64,000 bases of DNA from Alentia gelatinosa. Its lineage: Eukaryota > Annelida > Polychaeta > Phyllodocida > Polynoidae. Under the pieces are notes generated by a model. The model saw only the letters and a program-made list of their open reading frames with translations, did no database searches and had not been told where the DNA came from. The DNA lies in the NCBI GenBank assembly GCA_950022655.1, contig OX465589.1, positions 23,737,626 to 23,801,625 of the forward strand, in the 5' to 3' direction. This document shows positions 1-12,203 of the stretch, one piece after another. A program made the translations under genes and the position numbers. Position 1 is the stretch's first letter. Every line of letters begins with the position of its first letter.

Positions 1-1310
1 ATGCATCCTCCAAAAATCAGCATAACATTCACACATCTTAGATCTTGTATTTATAGTTCTGTTTATCGGTGTCTGTAATTAAGAAAAGTGGCGATGTCAG
101 GGAACCTGTACCCGTTAACTCCGTCATGGGTTGTCTAACTAATAAATCCTACCTTCGTGGTAATACGCTCTTGCGGGTAAGTAACTATTTTGCATGTAAC
201 CAGCATGGTCAGCAATGTGATTTATGTGGGAATATTTCTCTCCGAGGGCATAACCTAATGCAGGTTTGTGATTTGGCAACAGGAATTCTCATGATATAAA
301 TACCTCTGGACAGCGGACCACCTTTGCAAACACTTAAAAACAGTTACTGATATATTACCAGTTAAAACACATCATTATTTGTATCTGTAAAGAAGACTAG
401 GGTCCCATTTAGTACCTTCTACCACATCACACCTGTGTTGTTTTACTTCCCATTACCTAGAGAGACACAATTTTCTGCTGCAAAAATATTTGATATATAG
501 GAGGTTAGAGGCGCATTAGGTCAGCCACAGCTGTAGTTCTCTTACAGTTCACCTGTTTCTTTGCACCTTCGGCCCATGACAGTGATTGCTGAAGCAGCAG
601 AGCTTCGGTTATATAGGGAGATATTTATGAGAAACTGAGGGGAGTAATATCTAAAGTTAGTGATCAATTGATGCATAATGATGGGACCAACAATAATATG
701 CCCCTTATGATATATGATTCTTCCCTATGGTCTTTCATTTTATATTTAGACGAATAATACTGTCATTAACATTTGTTGATGAATTGAAAAGAATGAATAT
801 TAATAACCCATGAACTATAGAATCCTTTGTTAATAATTGTTATTGGTAGATACAATATAAAGGAATATTCATTGCCTATAAACTATCGAATCATTTGTGT
901 TAAGATTTCCATTTGTTTTGCTATTTCGCTTAAGTCAAACGATACTTTCCAGGGGGCACAAATGGGATGAGGTTTTCTTACATTTTCAGATGTAATGTTT
1001 TACTTCATTGTCAGATAAAACGTACCATGAACCAGCTCTGATATGTGTTCTCACTTGATAATGAGACCTAAGATAAATAGAATAGAAATAGCTGGGAGTA
1101 GTGCTATGCACAGAGCAAAACCTGTCCTTATCTGGCTACTTGACCCTGATTAACACACTTGACCCTGATTAACACCCTTGATAAGCTCAAGGCTGTGCAT
1201 CACCGCGCATGTCCAAGCTGTGTACCTCCAGGGTATGCATCCGTACATCTCCACAAGCTCACGCATGCGTATAACACAGCCTGAGGTTCTGGGTTAACAA
1301 AGGCAATAGA
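1..1310. other. Non-coding, unclassified
   Basis: I see no gene here. The only local structure noticed is a 19-bp unit beginning CTTGACCCTGATTAACAC present twice in tandem at 1139-1176. Short open frames are of chance length and show no recognisable domain. Confidence 0.5.
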
Positions 1311-1589
1311 CTTAGGTCCGGCGTCCACCTACTACGATATGGCTCCCATTTGGTCTACGATGCACCTCCCGATAAAAAATCAAAATCGCGTCGGAAGGTT
1401 ACCTTAGATCGGGGCAGTTGACCACGTTCACCGATAAAAACCCCATATAATGCGTGGTGGATTGACTTGTCTAGACATATGTCTACGATTTTGCACCTTC
1501 GCGATATGGCACAGATTTTGACATTTTGTATCGGTGCCATATTAGGAGGTCTACGGTTCTATCATAGTAGGTGGACGCTGGGCCTAAAG
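1311..1589. mobile_element. MITE family 1, copy A
   Basis: The two ends are imperfect inverted repeats of about 29 bp. The left arm (1311-1339) contains GCGTCCACCTACTACGATA and the right arm (1560-1589) carries its complement with a few changes. The interior matches a second copy at 7.95-8.24 kb in the same orientation, including the segments TCTACGATGCACCTCCCGATA, AAATCGCGTCGGAAGGT and TCTAGACATATGTCTACGAT. There is no coding capacity, so this is a non-autonomous DNA transposon of undetermined superfamily. Target-site duplication is unclear. Confidence 0.75.
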
Positions 1590-2969
1590 AAGCATACCTA
1601 AGAAAAAATAGATAGTTTAGTCATATATCAATCTTGAATGAATCTATACTTTTCTCAGATATGAGTATATATTCAGAGACTACTTTTGCGAAACGTTGTA
1701 TATATATAGCTGTTACATTGAATAAAGCCACCAATCACACCTATTTGATGGGACCCCAGCTGCTGAATTGTATTTGTTTTAATCGTACGTTATCATTTCC
1801 TTAGGGCTGGTCATAATGGAAAGCTTAATTTCTTTAATGTAACACAATTTATAGTTTCATTTTACACAATACACTTGTATGTGCCTCATCTTCTGAAGGA
1901 ATGTTTTAGCTGATTTTACTTGCTTTAAGTTTAAATTCACTTTTTCTTTGTTCCTTCACAAAATCAAATGTTCAATGGACAATACATTTCACCAGTAGGA
2001 CAAACGAATTTTGTCAATTAATACCAAATTCAAAAGGTTTATCTGACACTGAGTGCGTCCCCAACAGAGTTTTTTTAATAAAGAATTCTCTGGGGTTTAC
2101 TGATAAACAATCCCCGGGAGTTCAGCGTTTTTGAGAATAATATCAAAACAATAGCTTCGGAATTAAGTGACAGTTTCTGAAGGCATTAAGCCCATTACAT
2201 TAGGGTAAGTTTAGACGTTTTATCGTAATGTGAAGCAATTGGATGTAGAATTCTTTTTTCAATTTGGAATTGTGGGTTGGGCATGCGCAACAAATACGGT
2301 TACCACTTCAGTTAATGCGGGATACTTTTAAAGGTACAGAATTGACGTGCCTTGTGGTATGACATGAAAACACAGTTACTTCAAGGAGGTAACATCATCT
2401 AAATTAAAGTGACCACTTAAGGCGTCGGGTTGGGTTTCCCCTCAATACCCTCCGAAAGCTTCTCTTTATTCAAACCTCAAAGGACTTGAAAACACTGACA
2501 GACGACTAATCTGTTATTTTGTCCTACCCCTAATAAAAACGGTCCATATGCATAACATACATAACAACAGGGAAAGATATTAACGGAACGACATCTAGAA
2601 ATATATAAGAAATAAATGAGCTAATATTAATTTTGCAAAAGGGAAATTATCGAGAATGAATTCTATGACCGGCCCCAATTTTGCAAGGAGAAAGCTTGTC
2701 TAGAAAGTACTCCATAGATCGGTCTTAAGAACTGAATTCGATATCTTGCTTGACGTAAATTGCTCCCAAACTGAAAAGTGTCATCGACATTTGACAACAT
2801 ATCAGTCTAAGTGAGTTATTTAAGCAAACCATTGATCTCTCAATTGCTCGTGTAACAAAGTTGAATCAATAAGAAATTTACAAATCTACAACAGTAGAAA
2901 CTTGTTTTGGACGAAACTTGTTTTGGACGAAAGAATCCCCAAGTTACGAAGTGAGGATGCTATCTACAA
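1590..2969. other. Non-coding, unclassified
   Basis: No gene is seen. A fragment at about 2519-2545 (GTCCTACCCCTAATAAAAAC) matches one end of the hairpin-type elements at 9.7, 27.7 and 53.7 kb. Its partner end is not visible nearby, so it is probably a relic. An 18-bp unit (AAACTTGTTTTGGACGA) is doubled near 2899-2932. Confidence 0.45.
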
Positions 2970-3540
2970 CAGGGGCGTCAGAATATTTTGAAAGTGGGGG
3001 GGCAATCTGAAAAATTGCTGACTTTTTTCTTGGTATGCAGTCAGACATTGACCTATTCCACTGTATTTACAGTAAATCTGCGAAAGGTCTGTAAAAGTCA
3101 GGTCTTAGTCTTCATTTCACATGAAAAAGTCAGACTTTGACACTTTTCCATGGTGAAAAGTCAGAGCTTCGCCGTCATTACACGGTTAAAGGTCAAACTT
3201 TGACACTTTTCCACAGTCAAAAGTCAGAGCTTAGCCTTCATTGCACGGTAAAAGGTGAGACTTTGACACTTTTCCACAGTGAAAAGTCAGAGCTAAGCTG
3301 TCATTGCGCAGTAAAAGCTGAGACTTTGACACTTTTCCACGGTGAAAAGTCAGAGCTTAGCCTTCATTGTACGGTAAAAGGTCAGACTTTGACACTTTTT
3401 CACGGTGAAAAGTCAGAGTTAAGCTGTCATTGCATGCTAAAAAGTTAGATTTGGACATTTTTCCATTTTCCCAGTGGGGGGGGGGGGGCGCCCGCCGCCC
3501 CCCCCCCCCTGCCCCCCCCCCCCCTATTCTGACGCCACTG
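2970..3540. mobile_element. hAT-like non-autonomous element with internal 63-bp satellite
   Basis: The left end begins CAGGGGCGTCAGAATA and the right end, read on the minus strand, begins CAGTGGCGTCAGAATAGGGG, so the termini are inverted repeats. CAG(G/T)GGCG-type ends are common in hAT elements (established knowledge); the assignment is an inference because no clean 8-bp target duplication is visible. The interior is a tandem array with a 63-bp period. The right terminus contains long G and C homopolymer runs at 3475-3525 that could pair with each other. Confidence 0.6.
3130..3450 (+). repeat. 63-bp minisatellite inside the hAT-like element
   Basis: About five units of 63 bp, each carrying GACACTTTTCCAC, GTGAAAAGTCAGAGCT and a TCATTGCACGGTAAAAG-type block. 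Because 63 is a multiple of three, one frame stays open for 103 codons with a 21-residue period (for example LTLFHGEKSELS). This is the by-product of the repeat length, not evidence of a protein gene. Confidence 0.85.
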
Positions 3541-5562
3541 TACAAAGGCTCTAGCTAAGTTAATACTTTTAGGCGCCCTCAACAAGTAACTATGGGATTC
3601 TATGACCTATAACCTATTTCTCTATTCCTATAAACCTTGAAATATTGACAAAAGTGTCTACTTGTGGTACTCTCATCTGTGGGGTAGCCATGGTAGCTAC
3701 AAATTGTACGTTTCCTTTCCTCATCTAAGCTATGATCTGATTGGTCTTATTGGCGCCACGTGGTCAACCTTGGTATGGAAGCGTCAGCCTAAGTCTGAAA
3801 AGGTCAGTCCTGGTATGAAAACTGAAGACACTACACCCAAATCAGTGGTATGTTACTATAGAGCGTTCAGCCATAGGGATATAGGAATATATACATTAAG
3901 ACTGAGGATTTCAAGAATGATTTCAGGAACAGCCCCTGGGACCTGTTTCAGTAGTCTCGTTACATTAGGCCTAGACAGACATCAACAGCGGCACCAACAG
4001 TGCAAGCAACAGCGAAAAAGACTAGAAAATATCTGAAGATCAAAGTGGCCAATCTTCTTCATATTTGGAACGATTATAGATTATATGTATCCCCTACTCA
4101 TATTAAAGTGTCATTGCTTAATTCCTACGAGAAGTGAGTGATACTCCGTGTGTCATCGACTGCAATCTTGTGATATGTCCATATGGTGTCACAGACGCCA
4201 TCTAGACATGTCAGGAACCTACTGAAACAGGTCCCAGGTATCGGTCTGGTAACGGTGTGAAGGCCGGGACGACTGCCACATGGGGTTCGTGTAGTGAGGG
4301 CGTGTTAAAGGGTAAGAGGGACCAGTAGAGGCCGTTATGTTTATACGGTACCACAGAGACAAGACATGAAACAGCACGGTTATGGGAGCTCCTCCCAACC
4401 TCACGCACCGTGCAGGAAAGACATGGATCTCACTGAGGGGCAGTCACTGAGCCTGCCCACCCCGCGGGAGTGCTTGGAGAGTGATGGTGAGAGAGGTCAT
4501 TCTCCAAGCACACACGAGGGCGGAGCACACTCACTCACTTTTTTAAAAATCATATCAGGTAAAATTAAACTGGTTTGATTTAACAACTTTTGAGAGCAGA
4601 TATTTCCGAGATAAAACTAAAGATATCCATTCGATTAAAATCAAGCATGATAACAGCAAACAAAGGAATAGTCCATTTTATTTCAAATGAGGCCTTAGGA
4701 TGGATATATTAATATAATGTGTTTACTATAGTACCACAAGCAGTAACTGATATTAGTGAGACTATAGAATTAGTGGGATGACAGTATGGTAGATTAAACG
4801 ATTCAGACGTTTCGGATAGTGTGCATTCTTCAGGGTTAAATTATGTTAAAATTCACGCTTGAGGTACTTTTATGAGTCATCAGATTAACTGAATGATAAT
4901 ATAGCTTAATATCATAAAAAAAAGTCAAAAATGGGAAGCTATTATTTTCCTGATAATTATTACAATACTGAAGTTATAGTCTGTCATATATGCAGACATA
5001 CATGACCTTATCTCACCATGGGTATTAGAAAAGGAAATATCGTATGTTTTCTAAAAACCTTAGTAGTGACAGTGTGAATGGGTGGGGTAAACCTCGGTGA
5101 TCACGTGGCAAATGTTAACATAATGTTATAAAAGTTTCTGTGAGAGAAAAGAAGCACAGTGTCATCTGTCAATGGACCTTTTCTATATTGAATGCCACAC
5201 TCCCACCTTAAATACCTTCGGATCTTCCAAAAAGGAAAGGGAAACAAAAGTCTTAGCACTTCCTTCTTATGAATAGGGGAGGAAAAGGCCACGACACGTT
5301 CAAAGCCCCATAAATAGGAATAGGTACAAAAACAATACATCATTTTCCTTTCTCCTGTAAAGGACCTAGCGAACATTCAACGTGAACGCATTTGGCGGAA
5401 CATTATGCTTCTACACTACAACGATCGTTTCACTTATGTAAAACAAAAACCACTGAGATGAGCAAGAAAAACTTTCTTGCAATGAGCAGAAATTGTTGTA
5501 GAAACTTCCTTAATGCTGAGTTCTCGAAACCTCGTCGAAATATGCAACTAAATGTTTCAGTA
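3541..5562. other. Non-coding, unclassified, with one perfect inverted repeat
   Basis: No gene is supported. A perfect 20-bp inverted repeat (CCTGGGACCTGTTTCAGTAG at 3935-3954, its complement at 4219-4238) brackets about 265 bp. It may be a hairpin or a degraded transposon, but neither flank extends the match. Confidence 0.4.
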
Positions 5563-5571
5563 ATTATATAG

Positions 5572-5901
5572 AACGTCCTGACCATGCTGTACAAGTCCCA
5601 GAACGAGATGCTAATTTACGGTTTGTACGGACCGAGGCGTTTACGCCGAGTTCCGTACAGATGGTTAATTATCATCGAGTTCTGTGGCTTGTACAAGTAT
5701 GGCTGGACGTTATATATTTACTATATACCCGAAATTTAAAAAATATAATCTTAATTTAGCTTAACAACCAATATCTTAATAAACGTGTATGGCAAGGTGG
5801 TCCGTATTTTAGTGTACGGACCAGTGGTCCGTACAGTATTTTTACGTTATATGGCAAAACGGTGCGTATTTACACTATATACGGCATGGGTATATAGTAA
5901 A
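5572..5901 (-). mobile_element. Hairpin/short-TIR element, locus 1
   Basis: Two adjoining modules. The first (5572-5711) is a long imperfect hairpin with outer arms AACGTCCTGACCATGCTGTA and TACAAGTATGGCTGGACGTT and an inner loop GAGGCGTTTACGCCGAG. The second (5717-5901) is bounded by TTTACTATATACCC and its exact complement GGGTATATAGTAAA. The whole block recurs at 49.25-49.58 kb. It shares its plan with eight further loci, in which a short inverted-repeat unit abuts a large hairpin whose loop carries a GAGGCG...GCCGAG core. It has no coding capacity. Orientation is arbitrary (hairpin called the 3' end). Confidence 0.7.
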
Positions 5902-7948
5902 GAACCTTTCTGTCGTGTTACGCTGATTTCATCCTCTAAAATCGAAAATGAATCAGTCCTGAGCGCCCTGCCGTGGTCTCTGTCGGAGGCCAAGTGTTGT
6001 GCATATTTGTATGACATCCCCCGTACAAGTCTCCTTGATCGATGCCTCAGTAGCTTTGTAATGTATCGGGCCTGTATTTAGATGCTGTCAAGCTATTATT
6101 TATTCTTTTACCTAGCAGGGAGCTCCCTCGTACTACGAGATCCCCGACCTGCAACGAAAAGCTACCTCAAAGTAGCACTGTGGATCAATGAAGAAAGTAT
6201 ATATGAGATATATATGAAAATGAATAATCGAGTCGTAATGTAAAAGAACTATAACAAGTTGCTCTTCTTTATTTCTATCACAGCACTCTGTGTCCTGTGG
6301 TGGTTCCTATCATTATGGTGTAAATATAACAGGTTATCTGATGAATATATATAGACTTTTAAACGGCAGGGGTCGGGGAAATGGCATCTACATATCATAC
6401 AAAGACGAATAAGGAAGGACTTGTTTAGAGCACAAATCAATGTTCAAATTCGTCTTCATGCTAACGTACTCCAGTTCGGAACATGTATTTTTCTTCAGGC
6501 ATTTTTTTAGTAGATTTTCTCCTTTCTGTTTGTGAGTTGAATGCAGACGACATCCAACCTCTCATTTCCGACATCTCCAAAATGGATGGGATAAGAAAAC
6601 AATGCGAACGCAGTAAATGCATGTTTTCGAGCCACACAGACCCATCATGAGGCCTCCTTCTCTTTTTTACTCAAAGATGGAGTACAACCATCAATCTTCA
6701 GGTTTTTATTAAGGTCTTCCACTCAGTCATATTGCCATTTTGATCAAAATATTCATATAATAGTAGGTATAGGTATTCAATGGTGGTATTAACAATTCTT
6801 CCTTGGGAATGAGATGAGATGTGTTATTTCTCCTACCTTACCTGGCATTTCTTTCATAGTACTTGTGGCAGGTCTATGGTACGGGGTCTGATCTAGAGGG
6901 ACGGGTACTTGTGTCGGTGCATAATGTTAGCGGACGAGGCGGTTGTCCTCTACTCATATTCGATTTTTCCATCAAGCGATATGAAACCTCATCCTTTATA
7001 CTCTTATTTGTTTAACAAAGCAATATCAGGTATGGTGTTTTATCTCAACCCTGGTACAGGTTTAGCTATAGGAATAACATTAATAAATTATACGCACCGA
7101 TAACCCGGGTATATTGACAATACTACGCCATGGTCGTGGCAGACTGATATGAAATGGTGACATAATCGACTGGCCAGTCAGTGGCCAGGATTTCAGAGAT
7201 TTCAGTGGCCAGGATTTCAAAGATTTGTAAGGAGTGTGGTATGGCGAAGTAACTAGGGAGAGTGATTGTATGCGGTGCGGTGAGGCTTGACCAAGGGTTG
7301 TGCCGTGTGTGTGATCGCCCGACGAAGCTTAATGACCTGGCAGAGGCCAGTTGACCTCTGCCAGGTTCCTAACAAGGGAATATGGATGTTCCGCAATTGC
7401 TTGATAGGAATTGGCTTTTATCCCCAAAATACATTGTTTGCCAACTTTAGTACAATATCAGCCAGTGCTATGTCGTACTGAAACGATTCCAGTGTGATGA
7501 CATCTCATCTTGTGGAATTTCCAGACGATTGGACATGTGGAGACTGCAGATTGTATTCGACATGCGAGCCGCTAAAGCCTATGAAGCAGGTTCCACTTGA
7601 GACATGACAGCTATGATCTGCCTTGATTCTTAGAGTGGATGGAGTGCCATGGTTAATAAGGCTGTCTGGGTCCCCAGTCGGACAGTTGAGCTGATATCAG
7701 GGCAAGGTTCGCTGACTTTAACAAACACGAAACATGTCTCTCGGTGTGACACTTAAAGCCTTGGGTAACATTTTCTGGCCATCTTATGGGTTAAAGTAAG
7801 ACTAGTCTGAAGCTAGCGCGACTACACAAAACTTGGACCTCATCAGCAATGTTCTACCTTCAGAGATAAGTGTGGTCTTGTGGGGGGAAATAGGGAAATT
7901 TCCGAACCCTGCTTGTTTATTTTCTGTATATTTACTTTGATGGATATT
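5902..7948. other. Non-coding, unclassified
   Basis: No gene is seen. Minor structures are a doubled GTGGCCAGGATTTCA unit at about 7180-7222 and a perfect 12-bp-arm hairpin ACCTGGCAGAGG...CCTCTGCCAGGT near 7335-7367. Confidence 0.4.
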
Positions 7949-8236
7949 CAGGCCCGGAGTCCACCTACTACGATATGGCTCCGATATGGTCTACGATGCA
8001 CCTCCCGATACAAAATGAAAATCGCGTCGGAAGGTCACCTAATATCGGGGCAGTTGACCACGTTTCTGCGATTAGGCACCGGAAAAAATCAATTGAGATG
8101 CATGCTGGATTTGCATGTCTAGACATATGTCTACGATATTACACGTTCCCGATATGTCTCCGATATTTGCCATTTTGTATCGGTGCCAAATCGGTAGATC
8201 TAAATTTCTATCGTAGTAGGTGGACGCTAGGCCTTA
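7949..8236. mobile_element. MITE family 1, copy B
   Basis: Second copy of the element at 1311-1589, same orientation. The left end contains GTCCACCTACTACGATATGG and the right end TATCGTAGTAGGTGGACGCT. The interior is collinear with copy A with scattered substitutions and small indels. Two overlapping open frames here arise from the repeat and are not genes. Confidence 0.75.
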
Positions 8237-9082
8237 GTGTACAATAAAACTCAAACGAAACACGGAAATGGCCGAGAACCTCATACCTCTCTACCTCTAT
8301 CTTACAGAAGGTATTTGAAGATATAGCCTTGGTACTGATTATACACTTCTTTGTCAAACCTTGAAGTCATTTGCAGCGACGTCGCCCCACCCCACCCCCC
8401 TCATCCCACCCGCCATAGGTATGGACATAGCAGAAAGCATAATAGCATGAATGGAACGTTAGTTTCAGCTTCTGTGTTAACCCACACTGAAGATCATATT
8501 CATTTCACCGAACGATCGAGGATCAATACCCTAAGTATGTATTTAAACTTTGAATAGGACGACAAGGAATAAATAGAATATAAAGAAATATATCAAAACA
8601 TGACTTAATTAGGGATGTAAAGAGGCTTCGTTTTTGATAATCAATGCAGGATGATTCATGATATTTCATCTTGATATGCAGAATGACTACTCGATAACTC
8701 ATGTATATTCATCATCCCTATTACTTCCGTTATGTCTTTCCTTTTTGAGTCACGTGATCTGGGGAGGGACTGTGATTGGTGGAGGTGTTGGAGACGTCTG
8801 GCAACTTGAATCTGATACATTAATATCCGAGACGAAACAAGAAAACCCTCCAGGCAAGTCCACTCCAATTCTCCGACCTGATCTGAAAACCGGAGACAAA
8901 CGGAATTGATTTTTTGTTTCTTTCTGTTTTGCAGAGTTAGAACAAAGCGGGGACTGCTGGCCTGGAGCTGTACTGAACGGTCCTCACCTGATCACTGTTA
9001 AAAGTCGTCAGTGTATCTCTCGCAGGCTTAAGGATTCATATATTGGTTGACTCCTGTACCCAGATAATACATACACAATATT
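8237..9082. other. Non-coding, unclassified
   Basis: No gene or recognisable repeat found. The sequence is AT-rich with short chance frames only. Confidence 0.4.
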
Positions 9083-9696
9083 GACTGGTTTCAGATACAA
9101 GCGGCCGTATGCTCCGAGGAGTTGACGTGTATTGATATGTGAAACCATTGTTATGGTGACAATACGGGGTAGATTTATGAGTTGTTTCGGAGAAATTCAT
9201 TCTGAACGAGCCGGCACGGCGAGTTCAGAACGAATTTCTCCGAAACAACAAAGCGTGCAGGTAAGGTTCAAAGCGTGCATTTTGTCACTCAAAGCATGCA
9301 ATCTGTTGGTATCCAAAGTAACCAGTACAACGATTCACGGCGTACAGTGCAATCTGTGTACGATAACTATACCCATAGCAGCAGTGTGTATTTACACTGA
9401 CTTTGTGCATAGGTATATAATAATATCCGAGCGTATGCGAGGATATTGCGCAGAGTCAACTCTGAGGAGCATACGACTGCTTTTATCTGAAACCAGTCTA
9501 TATTGTATTTATTATCCACCTTTTCTGGACAAGTGGCATGTCGATGTCAGTTCGTTTTAGTTATGCACAATTTTTCCATACACACTATTTTTCCGTGTGC
9601 ACCACCCGGAGCATACAACATATCCGTATGCACCGGGTATGTCCATACACAGTCCCTATGTGCTTTCTATGGACACTTTGTATTAGGTGGATAATA
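9083..9696 (-). mobile_element. Hairpin/short-TIR element, locus 2
   Basis: The hairpin module spans 9083-9498. Its outer arms are GACTGGTTTCAGATA and TATCTGAAACCAGTC, continuing imperfectly inward through CGTATGCTCC/GGAGCATACG. A second nested stem lies at 9181-9249 (GTTGTTTCGGAGAAATTC against its complement, one mismatch over 27 bp) around a loop with GAGCCGGCACGGCGAG. The adjoining inverted-repeat module is 9510-9696, bounded by TATTATCCACC and GGTGGATAATA. The 142-codon frame crossing the hairpin is not a gene. Confidence 0.7.
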
Positions 9697-9704
9697 AATG
9701 TATT

Positions 9705-10063
9705 TATCCTACCCCTAATAAAAAACGGTTTAACATTGACTCAATGTATTTGACGGAGCGTTGAATAAAGTGTTATTTATGCACCGAGGTGAATAAAAGA
9801 ACGGACCAATCAGGGACGAGATAACGAAAGTAGATCCGGCAGCATTGATAAATGTGGTCATCCTCCGAAGAGTGTCAACACGGTACTAACATGGATAATT
9901 ACAAAATTGTCTCTGTATATCGGTGAGACGGGGTAGGATAAGTACTAAACCGAACTAGAGTTAGCCTTCTCAATGTTTATACCACTCTGGTCAGGTCTGC
10001 TACTCACTACACAACCTGCCCATCGTGGCATAAACATTGAGAAGGCTAACTCTCATTTGGTTT
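9705..10063 (+). mobile_element. Hairpin/short-TIR element, locus 3
   Basis: The inverted-repeat module is 9705-9940 (TATCCTACCCC...GGGGTAGGATA). The hairpin follows, with left arm 9947-9985 and right arm 10025-10063, near-perfect over 39 bp (arms begin AAACCGAACTAGAGTTAGCC). The arms match those of the 27.7-kb locus. The 39-nt loop (TCTGGTCAGGTCTGC...) is the reverse complement of part of the loop there. It starts only 8 bp after locus 2 ends. Confidence 0.75.
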
Positions 10064-10474
10064 CTACTAAGTAATTGTTATCCGAACTTGACACAAGCGA
10101 AAGTCCGTGAAAAAGAAACAAGAAGACCAAGTGCCTGGCACGCGTTATTTTGTAGTAGAAAAGATTATCATGATAGTACGAATCTACAGAATCTATAGGT
10201 TTATATCCTAAATGACATGGTTGTAGATCAATATGAATTACCATACCCTGCCCATTATAGATATACACATTTTAAAACAGCTCTAGAGATGGACCATTTC
10301 TAGAAATCTACATTTCAAAATATCAATCTCTCTTCCTAGCAGAGTTCCCCGAACAAGCGTTAATACAAAACAATAACGTTTTTTCTCATTCTATTTGGTT
10401 TGAGATGAATTGAATCATCAGTATGGTTATGGAAAGGCAAATACATAGCAGCATGTGAAAGGTTATATCTGGTT
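10064..10474. other. Non-coding, unclassified
   Basis: Nothing recognisable in this interval. Confidence 0.4.
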
Positions 10475-10878
10475 TAAAGCCAAATACACATCTACCGATT
10501 CAGGATTGCACGATTAGTTCCCAAAAGGTATAGGAGTCGGTGAACTTGTAACAGGCGAATTATGTGATACTCCTGCCCGTGTCGGCCACCCATCAAGCGC
10601 CATTTACCAACATTCCGTTGTCGGCGACTAGATTTATCAACATATTAATAAACGTTTGGCCACTGATATAGAAACATAGAAACCACAACTTGTCAGCAAC
10701 AAAATGACATCTAAAGTAAGTGGTTCACGAATCGTTGCCCGACCATTGTCTAGCTGTGCTACGTCTACTGACTACGGCCGACTCGTTACGATGCCTCACC
10801 TGAGACAAATTACCGTCTGTTTTTCGCCGACACAGGTACATAAATGTTCCGGAATCGGTAGATGTGTATTGGGCTTAA
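10475..10878. mobile_element. TIR element family 2, copy A
   Basis: The left end reads TAAAGCCAAATACACATCTA and the right end, on the minus strand, TAAGCCCAATACACATCTAC. The inverted repeat extends through CCGATTC for about 28 bp. Interior segments (GATTAGTTCCCAAA, TATAGGAGTCGGT, GAGACAAATTACC, CGTACATAAATGTT-like) recur at 17.8-18.3 kb. There is no coding capacity; superfamily unknown. Confidence 0.7.
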
Positions 10879-11926
10879 ACTTGCAAAACTTGAAAGAATC
10901 AACCGTTTTTCAACGAATGCGTCATCAGTATAGTGTTGGGTAAGGATAAGCTTGACATATTAATAAGAGTACTTTCAAATACTATATTGAAGACGATATT
11001 CACAATCAGAGATTCATAGAAATTTCCTATGGGATTCACTCTGTGGCATACTACAGCCACTGCAGAGAGACAGGGAAGTAAAATGAATGGATGCACTCCT
11101 TGCAAGACAATGCTTCTATAGCTAAACAAAAGTCTCTTTGAATATCGCCAAGTTGTCAAGGGTAACAGACCCAGAATCAAAAGCTGTCGCTTTTGTCCCG
11201 AAGGAAGGAATTGTAATCGATGTATCCTGGGAAAGTATCGACATGCTGGGTAAGAAGCGAGTGTTTACAATTGTCATCAATTAAATGAGGCTCAGTTGTT
11301 CGTAGTTCTTCCGCTGTCTTTAAGCCGTTCTCATGGGAGTATTTGAGCCGCCATTTCAAGGCAATATCCTGCCAACATTTGACATTTCCTTTGATGAAAG
11401 AATCTTTCGAAATCATTGGCGAAAAAAGTACAGGCTGAATTTTGCCCACGTCATTACGATTTTCTCGAATTACATTACAATTATATAAAGAACGTATTGT
11501 TAACTTTTGGTATTTTGCCTCATTTGATTACGTTATTGTCGTGCATTTTCTTCCTGTGAATACCCTTTGAAGTTCATGTTTCATTTGCTTAAAGATTTTT
11601 GTCCTTTGGGAAGCTGGGAACGTGCAAGGTTATCACTTTCAAAGAACACATTTTTGCCTACTTTTATTTCTTAGCGGAACTAACAAGATTCATTGCGCTA
11701 AGGCTACGAGGTATATCTGATATATCCAAATCCTAGTAGCATATCATCAATAAATGATATACACGTTTTCAACCACACTTACATTGAAAGTGTCATTTAA
11801 TTGTATGGGTGTTGCTGATGATAGACTCCATACTACACTCCGCTAACTATGGCAGTAGCATGGAGATTTTTTATTAATTTACCCAAAAGTACTTCTCGCC
11901 AGGGCGGATCTTGCAGATACTAAGAA
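10879..11926. other. Non-coding, unclassified
   Basis: No gene is supported. Two short minus-strand frames (about 90 codons) lack any recognisable domain and splice or start context. Confidence 0.4.
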
Positions 11927-12203
11927 AGAAACTGATGAGTGTTTGGTCTGTGTCCTCGTTCGCCATCGAGTTTGGAGTGCGCAGTAATATGAACGAGGCG
12001 ATAGCCGAGTGAATATTCTGAAGCACTCCAAACGAGATGGTGAGCAGGGACTCAGACCAAGCACAAATATGTTTCTGATTTTATCTTAGCCTGAAAATAT
12101 CCATCTCTTTATTACCCGTTGAGAACGAGTAACCATTCTCGCAAGACTGTTGAGAACGAGTTTGTAATGCTAAGCCTATGGACGTTTATTCCAGGCTAAG
12201 ATA
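11927..12203 (-). mobile_element. Hairpin/short-TIR element, locus 4
   Basis: The hairpin arms are about 11927-11990 and 12011-12080, pairing imperfectly (GTTTGGAGTGC with GCACTCCAAAC; CTTGGTCTGAG-like ends). The loop is AACGAGGCGATAGCCGAGTG. It is followed by an inverted-repeat module (12082-12203) with ends TATCTTAGCCTG and CAGGCTAAGATA. The module contains TAATGCTAAGCCTATGG, a block also found as AATGTTAAGTCTATGG at the other loci. Confidence 0.7.

Noticed and set aside
3137..3448. 103-codon repetitive protein
   Set aside because: Open only because the satellite period (63 bp) is a multiple of three.
3935..4238. 20-bp perfect inverted repeat considered as a transposon
   Set aside because: The match does not extend, no target duplication is seen and no second copy was noticed.
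9132..9560. 142-codon frame
   Set aside because: Crosses the nested hairpin of a non-coding element; the palindrome keeps both strands open.
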